Of a DNA stretch of 64,000 nucleotides, positions 51,201 to 58,440 are shown piece by piece (positions within the stretch are counted from its first letter, which is position 1; each line of letters starts with the position of its first letter). The position numbers were made by a program, and so were the translations under genes. A model generated the notes under the pieces. That model was not told where the DNA came from. It ran no database searches and saw only the letters and a list, made by a program, of their open reading frames with translations. The stretch comes from Hymenobacter sp. YIM 151500-1 (GTDB lineage Bacteria; Bacteroidota; Bacteroidia; Cytophagales; Hymenobacteraceae): NCBI RefSeq assembly GCF_025979885.1, contig NZ_CP110139.1, positions 4,112,001 to 4,176,000 on the forward strand. Direction: 5' to 3'.

Positions 51201-52773
51201 TCTGGCCAGCCGTGGGGCCGTAGTCGTCCACGGTTTCGCCCACCTTGTACACCTTGCCGTTGAAGAGGTACTCGTACGACACGGCCAGCACCTGCTCGGG
51301 CAGCAGCTGGGTGTTCAGGGACAGGTAGCCGAGCTGGGCGTTGAAGGTGTACTCGCGCGGGTCCAGCTTGCGCGCCCGAATACGCTCATAGTCAATGGTT
51401 TTCTGCAGCTGCAGGTTTCCTTCCAGATAAGCGTCCACCTGCAAGTCGGAGCGGGTGCCGGCCAGTACCTGGCTGAACAAGGTGTTGGCCGCGTTTTGAG
51501 CCGGGGCGTTGGCGCCCGGCAGCTGAGCTTGCAGGAAACGGCTCCGGTACACGCGGCGCGGCTCGCCCACGTCCATGAGGCCCACCACGTTGCGCAGGTT
51601 TTCGGACGAGCGGTTGTCGTTGGTCACGTACACCTCCAGGCGGCGGATTTCCACCCCGCTCTGCACGGTAGGCAGGTTGCGCAGGGCCGCGTCGTACCGG
51701 TCGCGGAAAAACTGGCTCAGGAAGTAATGCCGGTCCCGCTCGTACTGGCTGGCTTTCAGCTCAAACGGCCGGCTCTGGCCCCCGTTCTGAATGCGCACCT
51801 CATCGGCCTGCCCGCGCAGGGTGCTGGCCACGGCCGTCACGGCCATGCGCCCGAACTGGAGCTGGGTTTTCACCCCGAACAGGTTTTGCCCACCCTGAAT
51901 CAGGGAGTTATTCAGGGGCAAACTCACGTTGCCCAGCTCAATCTTGCGGATGATGTCGGTGTCGAAGCCCGTGTAGTCGAGCTTCATATTGTTCTCGAAG
52001 TCGAAGGCCGCGCGCGTGTCGTAGTTGAAGGTCAGGCGCAGCTTCTCCCCAATCTGCCCGGTCAGGTTCAGGTTGAGGTTCTGGTCGTACTGGAAGTCGC
52101 CTACGCGCTGCTGGCGCAGGGTTAGCGTGGGGTTTTCGTTTTTGTTGAACCGGGCGCCCAGGCGCAGGGTCACGGCTCCCTGGGGCCGGATGTCCACGTA
52201 GGAGCCCCCAAAAATCCGGTCGGCCATGGGGCCCAGGTAGATTTTCGGAATAAGGCGGCGCGCGACGGCCGAGCCCGAGTCGCCGACAACACCGCCGGCC
52301 GAGCGCTGGCGGAAGTAGTTGCGTACCGCTTGCTGCTGCTGCCAGCGCGAGTACTCCTGAAACGACATGCGGCTCGGGTCGCGGTAGTCCAGGCTTTCGC
52401 CCAGCCGCTCCCGGATGTCGAAGTTTTTGAGGCTGTCGTCGGGCTGCACGTCCAGCTGCACGTTGTTGGGCAGGGGCAGCACCAAGGGCGAGCGGCGGCG
52501 CTGCGGCGCCAGGGGCGTGCCCTGCCGGTCTTGGGGCGCCACGCGGGGGCGGCGGCTGGGGCGGTAGCGGGTGGTGTCGGTGCGGGGCGTGTCGGCAGCA
52601 AACGGAGCCTGGCGACCAAGCCGACCAGTGGGCCTAGCGGCGGGCAGCCAGGCCCACAGCTGCTCCATGGCAAAAGGCTCGGGGTTTCCGGTAGGTTTGG
52701 CCTGCGACCACCAGGCCAGCAACGACGCCGCGGCCACAATCGACGCCGCAAAAGACTTTTTACCGGTATTCAA
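45247..52773 (-). CDS. sprA: SprA, outer-membrane channel of the type IX secretion system
   Basis: 2508 residues, the size expected for SprA. A short N-terminal hydrophobic signal (FAASIVAAASLLAWWSQA) is followed by a basic Pro/Arg-rich stretch. The long body has repeated beta-strands with turns of Gly, Asn and Asp, SprA motifs such as FGVKTQLQFGRMAVTAVASTLRGQ, NLTGQIGEKLRLTFNYDTRAAFDFENNMKLDYTG and SVAFSGEFAQLLPG, and ends in strand-rich LQLRYSLSQ. SprA forms a 36-strand barrel that exports proteins with C-terminal sorting domains, such as the M36 protease here, and supports gliding. Long shadow frames on the plus strand are not genes. Confidence 0.95.
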   Translation of the reverse strand: MNTGKKSFAASIVAAASLLAWWSQAKPTGNPEPFAMEQLWAWLPAARPTGRLGRQAPFAADTPRTDTTRYRPSRRPRVAPQDRQGTPLAPQRRRSPLVLPLPNNVQLDVQPDDSLKNFDIRERLGESLDYRDPSRMSFQEYSRWQQQQAVRNYFRQRSAGGVVGDSGSAVARRLIPKIYLGPMADRIFGGSYVDIRPQGAVTLRLGARFNKNENPTLTLRQQRVGDFQYDQNLNLNLTGQIGEKLRLTFNYDTRAAFDFENNMKLDYTGFDTDIIRKIELGNVSLPLNNSLIQGGQNLFGVKTQLQFGRMAVTAVASTLRGQADEVRIQNGGQSRPFELKASQYERDRHYFLSQFFRDRYDAALRNLPTVQSGVEIRRLEVYVTNDNRSSENLRNVVGLMDVGEPRRVYRSRFLQAQLPGANAPAQNAANTLFSQVLAGTRSDLQVDAYLEGNLQLQKTIDYERIRARKLDPREYTFNAQLGYLSLNTQLLPEQVLAVSYEYLFNGKVYKVGETVDDYGPTAGQNDVIFLKLLKATNPAVGLADPGQNPQNENLRTRNLPTWDLMMKNIYPLNANQLNRDNFQLQIVYKDDITGVDLISLKEGQNIVNRPLIEVLNLDNVNPNNDRNPDGNFDFFPGITIDPELGRVIFPNVEPFGSYLAAQFDTANSITERDLARRYVYRELYTQVQSDAQQRQEKDKFFLRGRYQATATNEINLPGIGVAEGSVRVYAGSTLLQEGVDYQVFYDQAIVKILNASYLNSANELRVQFEKNALVQVQPRRLLGARFDYRVSPDINLGATVLHLRENQAPGINRVNLGDEPGNNTLYGFDVNLRRESRAITRYLDMLPLISTKEPSSVAFSGEFAQLLPGRSKLGDGDTGGENGVSYIDDFENARTPYTLGGQNAAVVWRLASAPPRLGGTLTGLAAGYNRAHLAWYTVDQTYYTGGQSRPDNIASSDISLKNHYTRGIKRTEIFPKRELGAAGNSFEYSLDLAYFPDERGQYNFTPNVSSTDPRRFARTGAADNAARFGGIAREITFDTDFDNANVEFLEFWLMDPFIQGENGRVLDQEGTDENNTTGGELVLNLGSVSEDVLKDGNRHEFEQGLPITDDQTDTERTVWGRVTRQPFLTDAFSAAPGARPRQDVGLDGIGDSDEQAFFNAVYGPDPARDNFRHHLDPSYDQQDAKILARYKNFNGLQGNSPEDSQLSSTAFPDKEDLNRDNVITDTERYYEYRMTLRPGQLAVGQNYIVDKVTNKNSDTNGEEVTWYQFRIPVRQPTGVVGVPPGQDFGFKSIRFMRLYLTRWEQPVVLRMVQPQFVANQWRRFLTKIADPTQPIINPDTDADAFNISTVSIEENGAVSGQAQTDAIPYVSPPGIRRDREYGAGTVNRQQNEQSLRMCVEGLRDGFAKAAYKNVTLNMLRYKRLRLFLHAESDDQTVRSGQVRGFVRIGTDYTQNYYEYSLPLVLTERGATTDNAIWPEANRVDVGFQDFVDVKAARNAQAAGAVDYTKPFSRTLPNGATITVVGNPDFSAVQGVMIGVLNPRDDNASKSLCIWANELRVFDFERENGWAATARFNAKLADLANITATGSFVSYGFGGLQDRVQQRSLDNITRGDLNATVAADKLLPEKLGLRIPVLVQAGVESRAPEFDPLDPDTRLTQSLQKFETAEERANYRREVVDQTSQRSISLLNVRKERTNQEKKVRPYDIENFAVSYSITERLHTDIRTDRDYTRTYTGALAYVYQATPRSYTPLAKVKAFDSPYLKMLQEVNFTPLPSRFSFRADLDRRYNERFLQRTLEPGQVPVTDGIPGVFQKAFFFNRIYDLRWDLTKGLALDYTATNRAVVDEGPGRSIGSSAEAERNRELLRDNLFRRGGRTTNFNQTVAATYRLPLDKFPLTDWLSADLRYAANYSWQAASTALRAPVRPGDPTDTTTVPLDLGNTIQNNGELSANGRIDLVKLYNKVRFLNIINNAPPPAPRPEGDAGRGNATGRVRRPAAADTARTGVAGADSARGPELRALKAVLRSLMTARSLNFTYTRSNGTLLPGYLPGTRFFGLNSDFDAPGVPFLLGYQYPLNELHERAASRGWYTTNSQYLNTPLSSLLTENLTLRTALEPFRDFNIQLDGRRTKVFNREEFFRNLLDETTLEPIADPTALGGFRLAPRQPLGSGTFSTSFISIQTLFGDLSAKGERSKAFNRFVQNRVVVRDRLADAPGNLNADGQEVNGSYSYNSQDVLLPAFLDAYRGKSSDNYKPKKFNPFALLPVPNWRIDYNGLANLPLMQRFFRSITLNHAYSSTYNINGFTTATVYGEEPSQLSYLTNASGQFIPYYVISQVTIAERLAPLVGLNFQTTGQMTGRLEYRIDRNLGLNTTNAQVTELHSKEIVVGFGYVTNRLKLPFRIGGEQRVLRNELTARLDLSIRDNFAIQRAILDVVEPTASTPGEPGRASSQTTNGTRQVQLRPTVDYVLNQRLNLQFFFTKNITEPRVQNAFRNTTTEGGLQLRYSLSQ

Positions 52774-52899
52774 GCGTCAATAGAATGGAATTCGGTTGAA
52801 GGGTTTCGCTTCTCGTATCCTGTTCGCAATAGCGCTGTAGCAGCCGGCCTGCCCGAGCAAGCCGAAACGAACAGCAAATAGGAAAAAACGAATAAATAC

Positions 52900-53505
52900 T
52901 TAGTGCGACTTAAGAGCGAATTTAATCAATTCCTCCACGCTCAGGTCGTTGCCGTGCTTGTTTTGGATCTGGTCGAGGGTTTTCTCGGCCGCGGCCCTGG
53001 CAAAACCCAGCGTCACTAGTGCGGCTAACGCTTCGGTGCGGTTTGTATTGTGTGCTTTAGCCAGCGGCACGGTGTCAATACCAGCTTTGGCCAGCAGCTC
53101 GTCTTTGCGCAGCTTGTCTTTCAGCTCCAGCACCACCCGCTGCGCAGTCTTCGGCCCCACGCCCTTAATGCTCTGAATGGCGCGCACGTCTTCTTGCACA
53201 ATGGCCTGCCGGATTTCGCCCACGCTCATGCTGCTCACCATCACAATGCCCGTGCCCGGCCCAATACCAGACACCGAAATCAGCTGCATGAACAAGGCCT
53301 TTTCGTTGGGGTCGAGGAAGCCGTACAGCGCCTGCCCGTCTTCTTTGATGTGCTGGTAGGTGTAAAGCTTAGCCTTTTCCCCATCGGCCGGCAGCTTGGA
53401 GTAGGTTGCCAAGGAAATCCGGATTTCGTAGCCGATGCCATTCACGTCGAGAATGGCCTGGGTGGGGTCTTTGTAGGCGAGCGTACCGTCAACGTAGGCA
53501 ATCAT
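52900..53505 (-). CDS. ruvA: Holliday junction branch migration protein RuvA
   Basis: 201 residues. Domain I OB-fold (MIAYVDGTLAYKDPTQAILDVNGIGYEIRISL), domain II with two helix-hairpin-helix motifs (LISVSGIGPGTGIVMVSSM and AIQSIKGVGPKTAQRVVLELKDKL), and domain III C-terminal three-helix RuvB-binding part (EALAALVTLGFARAAAEKTLDQI). RuvA binds four-way junctions and loads RuvB. It lies upstream of sprA on the same strand, 126 bp apart, in the typical Bacteroidota order; ruvB is not in the window. Confidence 0.96.
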   Translation of the reverse strand: MIAYVDGTLAYKDPTQAILDVNGIGYEIRISLATYSKLPADGEKAKLYTYQHIKEDGQALYGFLDPNEKALFMQLISVSGIGPGTGIVMVSSMSVGEIRQAIVQEDVRAIQSIKGVGPKTAQRVVLELKDKLRKDELLAKAGIDTVPLAKAHNTNRTEALAALVTLGFARAAAEKTLDQIQNKHGNDLSVEELIKFALKSH

Positions 53506-53618
53506 GCAGGCAGAATAAGGAGTAGGAGCAGTTTCAACAACCCGAATACTGAATTTGTGCCAACCTACTTAGGATTCTAACTAGGTTAGTTAGGGTTGTG
53601 GCAAGTTATTTACAGAAG

Positions 53619-53724
53619 TTAGAAGTGAGTACTGAGCAGTGAAAGGTGAGACTCTTGTTCTGGCGGCCCGGTTGGATTGCTAGAACGAGAGTCTCACCTC
53701 TCACTGCTCAGTACTCACTTCTAA
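53619..53724. repeat. Inverted repeat, family E
   Basis: Arms of 43 bp (TTAGAAGTGAGTACTGAGCA... and complement) with two mismatches around a 20-bp loop. It sits just past the malic enzyme stop codon and upstream of ruvA. It may be a repeat element doubling as a terminator. Confidence 0.8.
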
Positions 53725-53728
53725 TCTA

Positions 53729-56005
53729 TTACAACCCCTTGCCGCCGGGGTGCTGAGCGTCGGCTACGGCAATTGCGGCCATGTTCACGATTTCGCGGAC
53801 TGAGGCGCCCAGCTGAAGGATGTGCACCGGCTTGCGCATGCCCATCAGCACCGGCCCGATTACCTCGGCACCCCCGATTTCCTGGAGCACTTTATAGGCA
53901 ATGTTGCCGCTAATCACGTTCGGGAAGATGAGCGTGTTGGCCCCGCCGTGGGCAGCCAGCTCCGAGAAGGGGTACTGCTCCTGAAGCAGGTCGGGGTTCA
54001 GGGCAGTGTTGGCCTGCATCTCGCCGTCCAGAATCAGGTCGGGGAAGCGCTGCTTGGCCAGCTCGGTGGCACGGCGGGCTTTGTCGGGCAGCTCGCCGGG
54101 GTTGGAGCCAAAGTTGGAGTAGCTGATGACGCCCACCCGCGGCTCGGTGTCGAAGAAGCGCACGGCGCGGGCCGTGAGGCCGATGATTTCCACCATTTCC
54201 TCGGCCGTGGGGTCGATGTTGACGGTGGTATCGGCGAAGAAGTAGGGTCCCTTCTTATGCTGGATGATATACATGGACGCCACCCGCTTCACCCCGTCTT
54301 CCACCCCAATCACCTGCAACGACGGGCTGATGCTCTTGCCGTAGTCCTTGCTCAGGCCGGTGATGAAGGCATCGGCCTCGCCGGTTTCCAGCATCATCGA
54401 GCCAAAGTAGTTTCGCTCGCGCAGCAGGCGGCGGCCTTCGTAGAGCGTGATGCCGCGGCGCTGGCGCTTCTGGTACAGCTTCTGGGCGTACTCCTCGCGC
54501 TTGGCTTCCTGCTGCAGAATGTCGATAATCTCGCAGCCTTCCAGGTCCAGGGAGTTTTCCTGGGCAATGCGCGCAATCTTGTTGCGGTTGCCGAGCAAAA
54601 CGGGCTGGGCAATGCCTTCGTCGTGCAGAATCTGGGCCGCCTTCAGGATTTTGTAGGTGTCGCCCTCGGCAAACACCACGCGCTTGGGGTTGGAGCGGGC
54701 CGCCTGCGTGATGCGGTTCATCAGCTTCTGGTTCACGCCGAGGCGGGCGCGCAGCTCGTCCTCGTAGGCCACGAAGTCATCAATCTGAATGCGGGCCACA
54801 CCGCTTTCCATGGCCGCCTTAGCTACGGCCGGGCTCACCGTCGTAATCAGGCGCGGGTCCAGGGGCTTGGGAATCAGGTAGGTGCGGCCAAAAGCCAGGG
54901 TGTTGTCGCCGTAAGCCCGGTTTACCATGTCGGGCACGGGCTCCTTGGCCAGGTCGGAGAGGGCGCGCACGGCGGCCAGCTTCATGGCCTCGTTGATTTC
55001 GGTGGCGCGCACGTCCAGGGCCCCGCGGAAGATGTAGGGGAAGCCCAGCACGTTGTTGACCTGGTTGGGCGTGTCGGAGCGGCCGGTGGCCATAATCAGG
55101 TCGGGGCGGGTGCTGGTAGCCAGCTCGTAGCCGATTTCGGGCTCGGGGTTGGCCAGGGCAAACACGATGGGGTTCGAGGCCATTTTCAGCAGAAAACCCG
55201 CCGGCAGCACCTTGGGCGCCGACAGCCCCACGAACACGTCGGCGCCTTCCATGGCCTCCTCCAGGGTCCGGATGGGGCGGGTAGTGGCAAATTGCAGCTG
55301 CAAGTCGGCCAGGTCGGTGCGGGCCGGCGTGATGATGCCGTCCTTGTCGAACACCACCACGTTTTCGATTTTCAGGCCCAGAGCCACGTACAGGCGCAGG
55401 CAGCTGATGGCCGCCGCGCCGGCCCCGCTCACCACCATCTTCACGTCCTCAATCCGCTTGCCCACCAGTTCCAGGGCGTTGAGCAGGGCCGCCGACGAAA
55501 TGATGGCCGTGCCGTGCTGGTCGTCGTGCATGAGCGGAATGTTCATCTTCTCGCGCAGCTCCGTCTCGATGCGGAAGCACTCCGGGGCCTTGATGTCCTC
55601 CAGGTTGATGCCCCCAAACGTGGGCTCCAGAGACTTCACAATGCGAATGAACTCGTCGGGGTCGGTGGCGTCGATTTCAATGTCGAAGCAGTCGATGCCC
55701 GCAAACTTCTTGAACAGCACGCCCTTGCCTTCCATCACCGGCTTGGAGGCGTCGGGCCCGATGTTGCCCAGGCCCAGCACGGCCGTGCCGTTGCTGATAA
55801 CGCCCACCAGGTTGCCCTTGGCCGTGTACTTGTACACTTCTTCCCGGTTGGCGGCAATTTCCTTGCAGGGCTCGGCTACGCCCGGCGAGTAGGCCAGGGC
55901 CAGGTCGAGCTGAGTGCTGACGGGCTTGGTGGGCACCACCTCAATCTTGCCGGCGGGGTTCTGGGAATGGTAGTTGAGGGCGTCCTGTTTGTTTATTTTC
56001 AGCAT
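53729..56005 (-). CDS. maeB: NADP-dependent malic enzyme with C-terminal phosphotransacetylase domain (MaeB type)
   Basis: From ATG 56005 the product has 758 residues. The N-terminal malic domain (about 1-180) has TQLDLALAYSPGVAEPCKEI and MHDDQHGTAIISSAALLNAL. The NAD(P)-binding domain (about 160-420) contains MVVSGAGAAAISCLRLYVALGL. From about 430 the C-terminal half resembles phosphotransacetylase (KRVVFAEGDTYKILKAAQIL; FADTTVNIDP; GVISYSNFGSNPGELPDKARRA). The PTA part is usually regulatory and catalytically impaired in these hybrids. The enzyme makes pyruvate, CO2 and NADPH from malate. The frame extends to 56143, but MLKINKQDALNYH is the natural start. Confidence 0.95.
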   Translation of the reverse strand: MLKINKQDALNYHSQNPAGKIEVVPTKPVSTQLDLALAYSPGVAEPCKEIAANREEVYKYTAKGNLVGVISNGTAVLGLGNIGPDASKPVMEGKGVLFKKFAGIDCFDIEIDATDPDEFIRIVKSLEPTFGGINLEDIKAPECFRIETELREKMNIPLMHDDQHGTAIISSAALLNALELVGKRIEDVKMVVSGAGAAAISCLRLYVALGLKIENVVVFDKDGIITPARTDLADLQLQFATTRPIRTLEEAMEGADVFVGLSAPKVLPAGFLLKMASNPIVFALANPEPEIGYELATSTRPDLIMATGRSDTPNQVNNVLGFPYIFRGALDVRATEINEAMKLAAVRALSDLAKEPVPDMVNRAYGDNTLAFGRTYLIPKPLDPRLITTVSPAVAKAAMESGVARIQIDDFVAYEDELRARLGVNQKLMNRITQAARSNPKRVVFAEGDTYKILKAAQILHDEGIAQPVLLGNRNKIARIAQENSLDLEGCEIIDILQQEAKREEYAQKLYQKRQRRGITLYEGRRLLRERNYFGSMMLETGEADAFITGLSKDYGKSISPSLQVIGVEDGVKRVASMYIIQHKKGPYFFADTTVNIDPTAEEMVEIIGLTARAVRFFDTEPRVGVISYSNFGSNPGELPDKARRATELAKQRFPDLILDGEMQANTALNPDLLQEQYPFSELAAHGGANTLIFPNVISGNIAYKVLQEIGGAEVIGPVLMGMRKPVHILQLGASVREIVNMAAIAVADAQHPGGKGL

Positions 56006-56115
56006 GAAACAAGGCAGTAGGTGAGGCCTCCGGCCGGAAGCCGGAAAGCAAGATGCGGCAAATACTACGCGGCCCCAAAGGTACGGACGGGCTCGGGGAT
56101 AGAAACAGAAAAGAA

Positions 56116-56142
56116 TGCCCCGAACCAGGCTGGCTCGGGGCA
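56116..56142. terminator. Terminator after the lytic transglycosylase gene
   Basis: TGCCCCGAACCA / TGGCTCGGGGCA (one wobble) with a small loop; on the minus strand it is followed by TTCTTTTCTG. Confidence 0.7.
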
Positions 56143-56181
56143 ACTAAAACGGGTAAGCGCCGACAACGGTAACGGCAGCAG

Positions 56182-58245
56182 CTACCCTTTCACAATCAGC
56201 TTCTGGCCCGGCTTCACCTCGTCCGATTTCAGGTTGTTCAGCTCCCGCAGCTTTTCCACCGTCAGGCCCTGGTAGCGGCGGGAAATGTTGTAAAGCGTGT
56301 CGCCAGGCTGCACCAAGTGTACCTTGGGGGTGGGCACTGGCTTTTCACTCGCCGACAGGGCCGCGCGCCGCACGGGACCCTGCGCGGCAGCAGCCGTTTC
56401 GCGGGTAGCGGCAATCAGTTGCTCAGCATCCGGCAAGGCCCGCAGGCGCAGCGTCTGACCAGGGGCCAGGGTTTCGGCGGTAAGGCGGTTCCAGCTCATA
56501 AGCTGGGCTACGGTGAGGCCGTGGGTGCGGGCTATTTTCTCCAGAAAGTCGCCCGGCCGCACCACGTACGAAGCAGGCAGCGTATCATCGGCCGCAACAG
56601 CGGCTACTGCGGGCCGGCTTTCCGCTTCCTTCACGGGCCGAGCTGCCGCGCGGGCCGCCGGCCGGGCTGCCTCAGCCGCTTGGCGCGGCCGGCTAGGTGC
56701 TACGGCCGCTAGGGCTGCCGGTACGGCGGTGGTATCAGCGGCTTTCGTGCTACCTGATGCCGCGGCAGCTTCCGCCGGTGCTGAGGCTGCTGCGGGCACT
56801 GCTACGTGCGCCGGAACCACCACCGGGCGGCGCACCGGAGCAGCTGCCACTGCTGGAGCGGTAGTGGCAGCGGGCGAAGCAGCGGGCAAGGGCACAAACA
56901 CCACCAGCTGCCGCCGCGGCGCCAGGGCCGTGCCTTTCTTCAGGCCATTCCAGCGGCGTACCTCGGTGGGGCTTACGTCGTAGCGGGCGGCTACTGAGGC
57001 CACGGTTTCGCCGCGCTTCACGGTGTGGCGCAGGCGGCGGTGGCGGGGCTGGGGCTGTTGAGGCGCTTCGCGTGGGGCGCCTTCCGCCAGCAGGCTCCGG
57101 GTGGGGAACGGCTCGACGCCCAGCAGCTGCACGGAGCGCGGGGCCACGGGGCGGGGCAGCTCGGCCAGGGGCCGGCAGTAGTCAAACAGCGTTTCGCGGT
57201 CCACCACGGTCAGGGCCGGGCGGGCGGCAGCGGGCAGCTGCACGGCGTAGGGCCGGTAGCCCTGGGGCAGCCACGGCTTGCGCAGCTCGGAGTTGTAGCG
57301 CAGCAAAGCCGATGAGTCGGTATAGCCGCAGGCGCGGGCCAGGCGGGTCAGGTCGAAGGCGCGGCCGCCGAGGTGCAAGGTGTCGAGCTGCTCGGCGTAC
57401 TGGTAGCGCAGCTCCGGTGCGTGCAACTGGTGCTGCTGGGCGTACTTCATGGCGTACATAATGGCCGTGAAGGTGGGCACGTAGTTGCGGGTTTCAGCCG
57501 GCAGGTGGCTGTGCACGTCCCAGTAGTTTTTCTTGCCGGTGCGCCGCAGCACCCGCTGCATGTTGCCGGCGCCCCAGTTGTAGGCAGCCAGCACCAGTTC
57601 CCAGTCATGGAATACGCCGTAGAGGTAGCGCAGGTGCTTGCAGGCCGCCTCGGTGGCTTTTTCGGGGTTCATTCGCTCATCTACCCACTCGTCGCGGCGC
57701 AGGCGCAGGTCGTTGGCCGTGGGGCCCATGAACTGCCAGAGCCCGGTGGCACCCACCCGCGACTTAGCCGTCGGAATCAGCGCCGATTCCACCACGGCCA
57801 GGTACTTAAGGTCGGTGGGCAGGTTGTACTTGGCCAAGTACTTCTCGAAAAGCGGAAAGTAAAGATTTTCGCGCTCCAGCACCCGCTGCGTGTAGGTCCG
57901 CTGCCGCTCCGTGAACAGGCGCACGTAAGCCAGCACGTGCCCATTAAAGACGTGGGGCACGTCCGTCTCGAAGCAGCCGATACGGTCCGCTACCAGGTCG
58001 CGCAGCTCGGGCGGGGTGCGCAGCCAAGCCAGCTTCACCGAGTCGATGGGCGGAACGGCTACCAGCGTGTCGGGCAGCAGCTCCAGCGTGACCTGTAGCG
58101 AATCGGTGGGCAGGGGAGAAGAGGTAGCCGGCTGCGGCTCAGCGGGCGGCTGGGGCACTTCGGGCCGGACCTGGGCCTGGGCCGGACGCCCCAGCACCGA
58201 GGCCAGCAACACGGGAACAGCGGCGCGCAGCAACAGCTTCTTCAT
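56182..58245 (-). CDS. LysM-containing lytic transglycosylase (MltD-like)
   Basis: 687 residues. Signal peptide MKKLLLRAAVPVLLASVLGRPAQAQ. The SLT domain at about 130-260 carries LKYLAVVESALIPTAKSRVGATGLWQFM, with catalytic Glu153, then LAAYNWGAGNMQRVL. Three LysM repeats follow: at about 408-458 (HTVKRGETVASVAARYDVS), about 575-620 (YVVRPGDFLEKIARTHGLT) and at the C-terminus (HLVQPGDTLYNISRRYQGL). A Pro/Ala-rich linker lies between the first and second LysM. The enzyme cleaves peptidoglycan glycan strands and is held on the wall by LysM. No lipobox, so it is likely soluble periplasmic or released. Confidence 0.94.
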   Translation of the reverse strand: MKKLLLRAAVPVLLASVLGRPAQAQVRPEVPQPPAEPQPATSSPLPTDSLQVTLELLPDTLVAVPPIDSVKLAWLRTPPELRDLVADRIGCFETDVPHVFNGHVLAYVRLFTERQRTYTQRVLERENLYFPLFEKYLAKYNLPTDLKYLAVVESALIPTAKSRVGATGLWQFMGPTANDLRLRRDEWVDERMNPEKATEAACKHLRYLYGVFHDWELVLAAYNWGAGNMQRVLRRTGKKNYWDVHSHLPAETRNYVPTFTAIMYAMKYAQQHQLHAPELRYQYAEQLDTLHLGGRAFDLTRLARACGYTDSSALLRYNSELRKPWLPQGYRPYAVQLPAAARPALTVVDRETLFDYCRPLAELPRPVAPRSVQLLGVEPFPTRSLLAEGAPREAPQQPQPRHRRLRHTVKRGETVASVAARYDVSPTEVRRWNGLKKGTALAPRRQLVVFVPLPAASPAATTAPAVAAAPVRRPVVVPAHVAVPAAASAPAEAAAASGSTKAADTTAVPAALAAVAPSRPRQAAEAARPAARAAARPVKEAESRPAVAAVAADDTLPASYVVRPGDFLEKIARTHGLTVAQLMSWNRLTAETLAPGQTLRLRALPDAEQLIAATRETAAAAQGPVRRAALSASEKPVPTPKVHLVQPGDTLYNISRRYQGLTVEKLRELNNLKSDEVKPGQKLIVKG

Positions 58246-58440
58246 CTTCGTTATTTACTACTCGTCAACTCAGCCGGACCCACAACCTGCTGAGTTGCAG
58301 CTCAGCGCATCGCCAAAAATAGAAGAGAAGCGGAAAAATGCCAAACCGGACCAATACCCCGGCGCTGGACGCCGGCCCGCGTGCACAAAATCATCCTGAA
58401 TTGGACTGACAGGCCGTTGCCCTGCATCGGGGTACTGGTT

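Noticed and set aside
53822-56020. 732-codon open frame opposite the malic enzyme gene
   Set aside because: Antisense shadow of a long GC-rich gene: composition biased to His, Gln, Gly and Val, no domains, while the minus-strand product is a complete MaeB.
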